From Alphaproteobacteria bacterium (GTDB lineage: Bacteria; Pseudomonadota; Alphaproteobacteria; Rhizobiales; Xanthobacteraceae), in assembly GCA_005883445.1 (NCBI GenBank), contig VAZL01000396.1, forward strand, positions 1 through 6,629: 6,629 nucleotides of DNA. Reading direction: 5' to 3'. This document shows positions 6,065 to 6,629 of the stretch, piece by piece (position 1 is the first letter of the stretch; every line of letters starts with the position of its first letter). The notes beneath the pieces are model-generated. The model was not told where the DNA came from. It saw only the letters and a list, made by a program, of their open reading frames with translations, and did no database searches. The position numbers were made by a program, and so were the translations under genes.

Positions 6065-6382
6065 ATGCGAAGACTGTGTTTGGGCATCTCCGCCATATCT
6101 ACATTTCTATTCGCGAGCTGCCCAGAAAATCCCGCCACCGCGATGACGCTGGGTGCTCCATCGGCCATGCGCGCGGCGATGGTAGACATCGCCGTTGCGT
6201 ACCGGGCACACTGCCGTCCTGGCCGGACGCACCATCGATATTGGCCCTACGATGGTTGTGCCCAAGGATATGTCAGTCCCTCGTATTATCATTACTACCG
6301 CCGCGGTCGGCCATCAGGCTCGTCACCCAACAACATATCCAAATCGGGCTCAACGGGAGGCCACGGTGGCGGGCGCAAATAG
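6065..6382 (+). CDS. Small exported protein of unknown function with conserved-looking Cys pair
   Basis: A 105-residue protein. MRRLCLGISA and the following hydrophobic stretch form a short signal peptide, cleavable after ATA (residue 26); alternatively FASC at 16-19 is a poor lipobox with Phe at -3. The mature region MTLGAPSAMRAAMVDIAVAY is followed by a two-cysteine segment (C50 in AHCRPGRTHH, C65 in YDGCAQGY) and a Tyr-rich (SPSYYHYYRR), Gly/Ser-rich basic tail. From memory, rhizobial genomes encode many small exported proteins with this C-RPGRTHH-(about 10)-GC layout, none with a known role. GGGAGGA at 6054-6060, four bases before ATG 6065, is one of the strongest ribosome binding sites in the window and fixes the start. 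It is probably monocistronic. Confidence 0.75.
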   Translation: MRRLCLGISAISTFLFASCPENPATAMTLGAPSAMRAAMVDIAVAYRAHCRPGRTHHRYWPYDGCAQGYVSPSYYHYYRRGRPSGSSPNNISKSGSTGGHGGGRK

Positions 6383-6515
6383 TGCTGAGCTCCAAATCAG
6401 TTTAATTGCGCGCTAACCGATCTTGGCGACAGCAAGCGCCCCGACCCGCCGCGGCGAACGGCGAGCCGGGCGTGCCGCACTTCCTTTCATGCGTGCTTAG
6501 GGCTCTCTTTCGCGC

Positions 6516-6537
6516 GCGCGGCGCTTCGTCGCCGCGC
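6516..6537. repeat. Strong GC hairpin in the right-end non-coding stretch
   Basis: GCGCGGCG and CGCCGCGC are perfect eight-base arms around a six-base CTTCGT loop. It lies about 130 bases past the last gene's stop, in the 247-base stretch 6383-6629 where I see no supportable gene. There is no T tract on either strand, so it is not a standard intrinsic terminator. Confidence 0.5.
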
Positions 6538-6563
6538 ACCGGCCAGCGTCCGGTCGCTCCGGA

Positions 6564-6575
6564 AGGCTATAGCCT
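6564..6575. repeat. Perfect 12-base palindrome
   Basis: AGGCTATAGCCT is a perfect self-complementary dodecamer, about 27 bases past the GC hairpin. It could be an operator for a dimeric regulator of a gene beyond the right edge, or chance; only one copy is present in the window. Confidence 0.3.
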
Positions 6576-6629
6576 CCGCCTATACGACCAAAACGTGACG
6601 GGCATCACAGATGCCTCCTCGACCTGCCT

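Noticed and set aside
1..6629. CRISPR array, insertion sequence, prophage or toxin-antitoxin module
   Set aside because: No regularly spaced repeats, no transposase or integrase motifs, no terminal inverted repeats with target duplications, and no recognisable toxin or antitoxin pair in either strand.

Overview
The window looks like ordinary chromosome from a GC-rich alphaproteobacterium, most likely Hyphomicrobiales (Bradyrhizobium/Rhodopseudomonas-like). The basis is the high GC with strong G/C third positions, the family content, and several small secreted or hypothetical proteins whose sequence style I associate with that order. The assignment is an inference from composition and remembered family resemblance, not from a marker gene.

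Layout. Bases 1-1347 (minus strand) hold nearly all of an MgtE-type magnesium transporter; its last residues lie beyond the left edge. It diverges from a GNAT acetyltransferase (1421-1903, plus). A 295-base gap with two GC-rich hairpins precedes a FUSC/aromatic-acid-exporter-like membrane protein (2199-3347, plus) with a strong ribosome binding site. A complete tRNA-Asn(GUU) with encoded CCA follows at 3439-3513, preceded by a plausible promoter and followed by a 16-base tandem duplication.

From 3514 rightwards the content changes to small, loosely packed, partly less GC-rich genes: a 33-residue ORF (3723-3824), an 86-residue single-pass membrane protein (3834-4094), a PhyH-like Fe(II)/2-oxoglutarate dioxygenase (4122-4865) and a DUF1801 protein (4965-5363), all plus strand and possibly partly co-transcribed. 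Convergent to these is a small exported Rap1a-like protein (5436-5774, minus). A 290-base gap with one doubtful ORF leads to another small exported two-cysteine protein (6065-6382, plus). The right end (6383-6629) has no gene I can support, only inverted repeats.

How the genes relate. I see no shared pathway. MgtE (Mg2+ import) and the FUSC protein (probable efflux) are independent membrane functions. The stretch right of the tRNA could be a degraded accessory segment at a tRNA locus, but no integrase, transposase or second att copy is visible in the window. I found no convincing undescribed system; the findings are modest structural observations and small proteins of unknown role.
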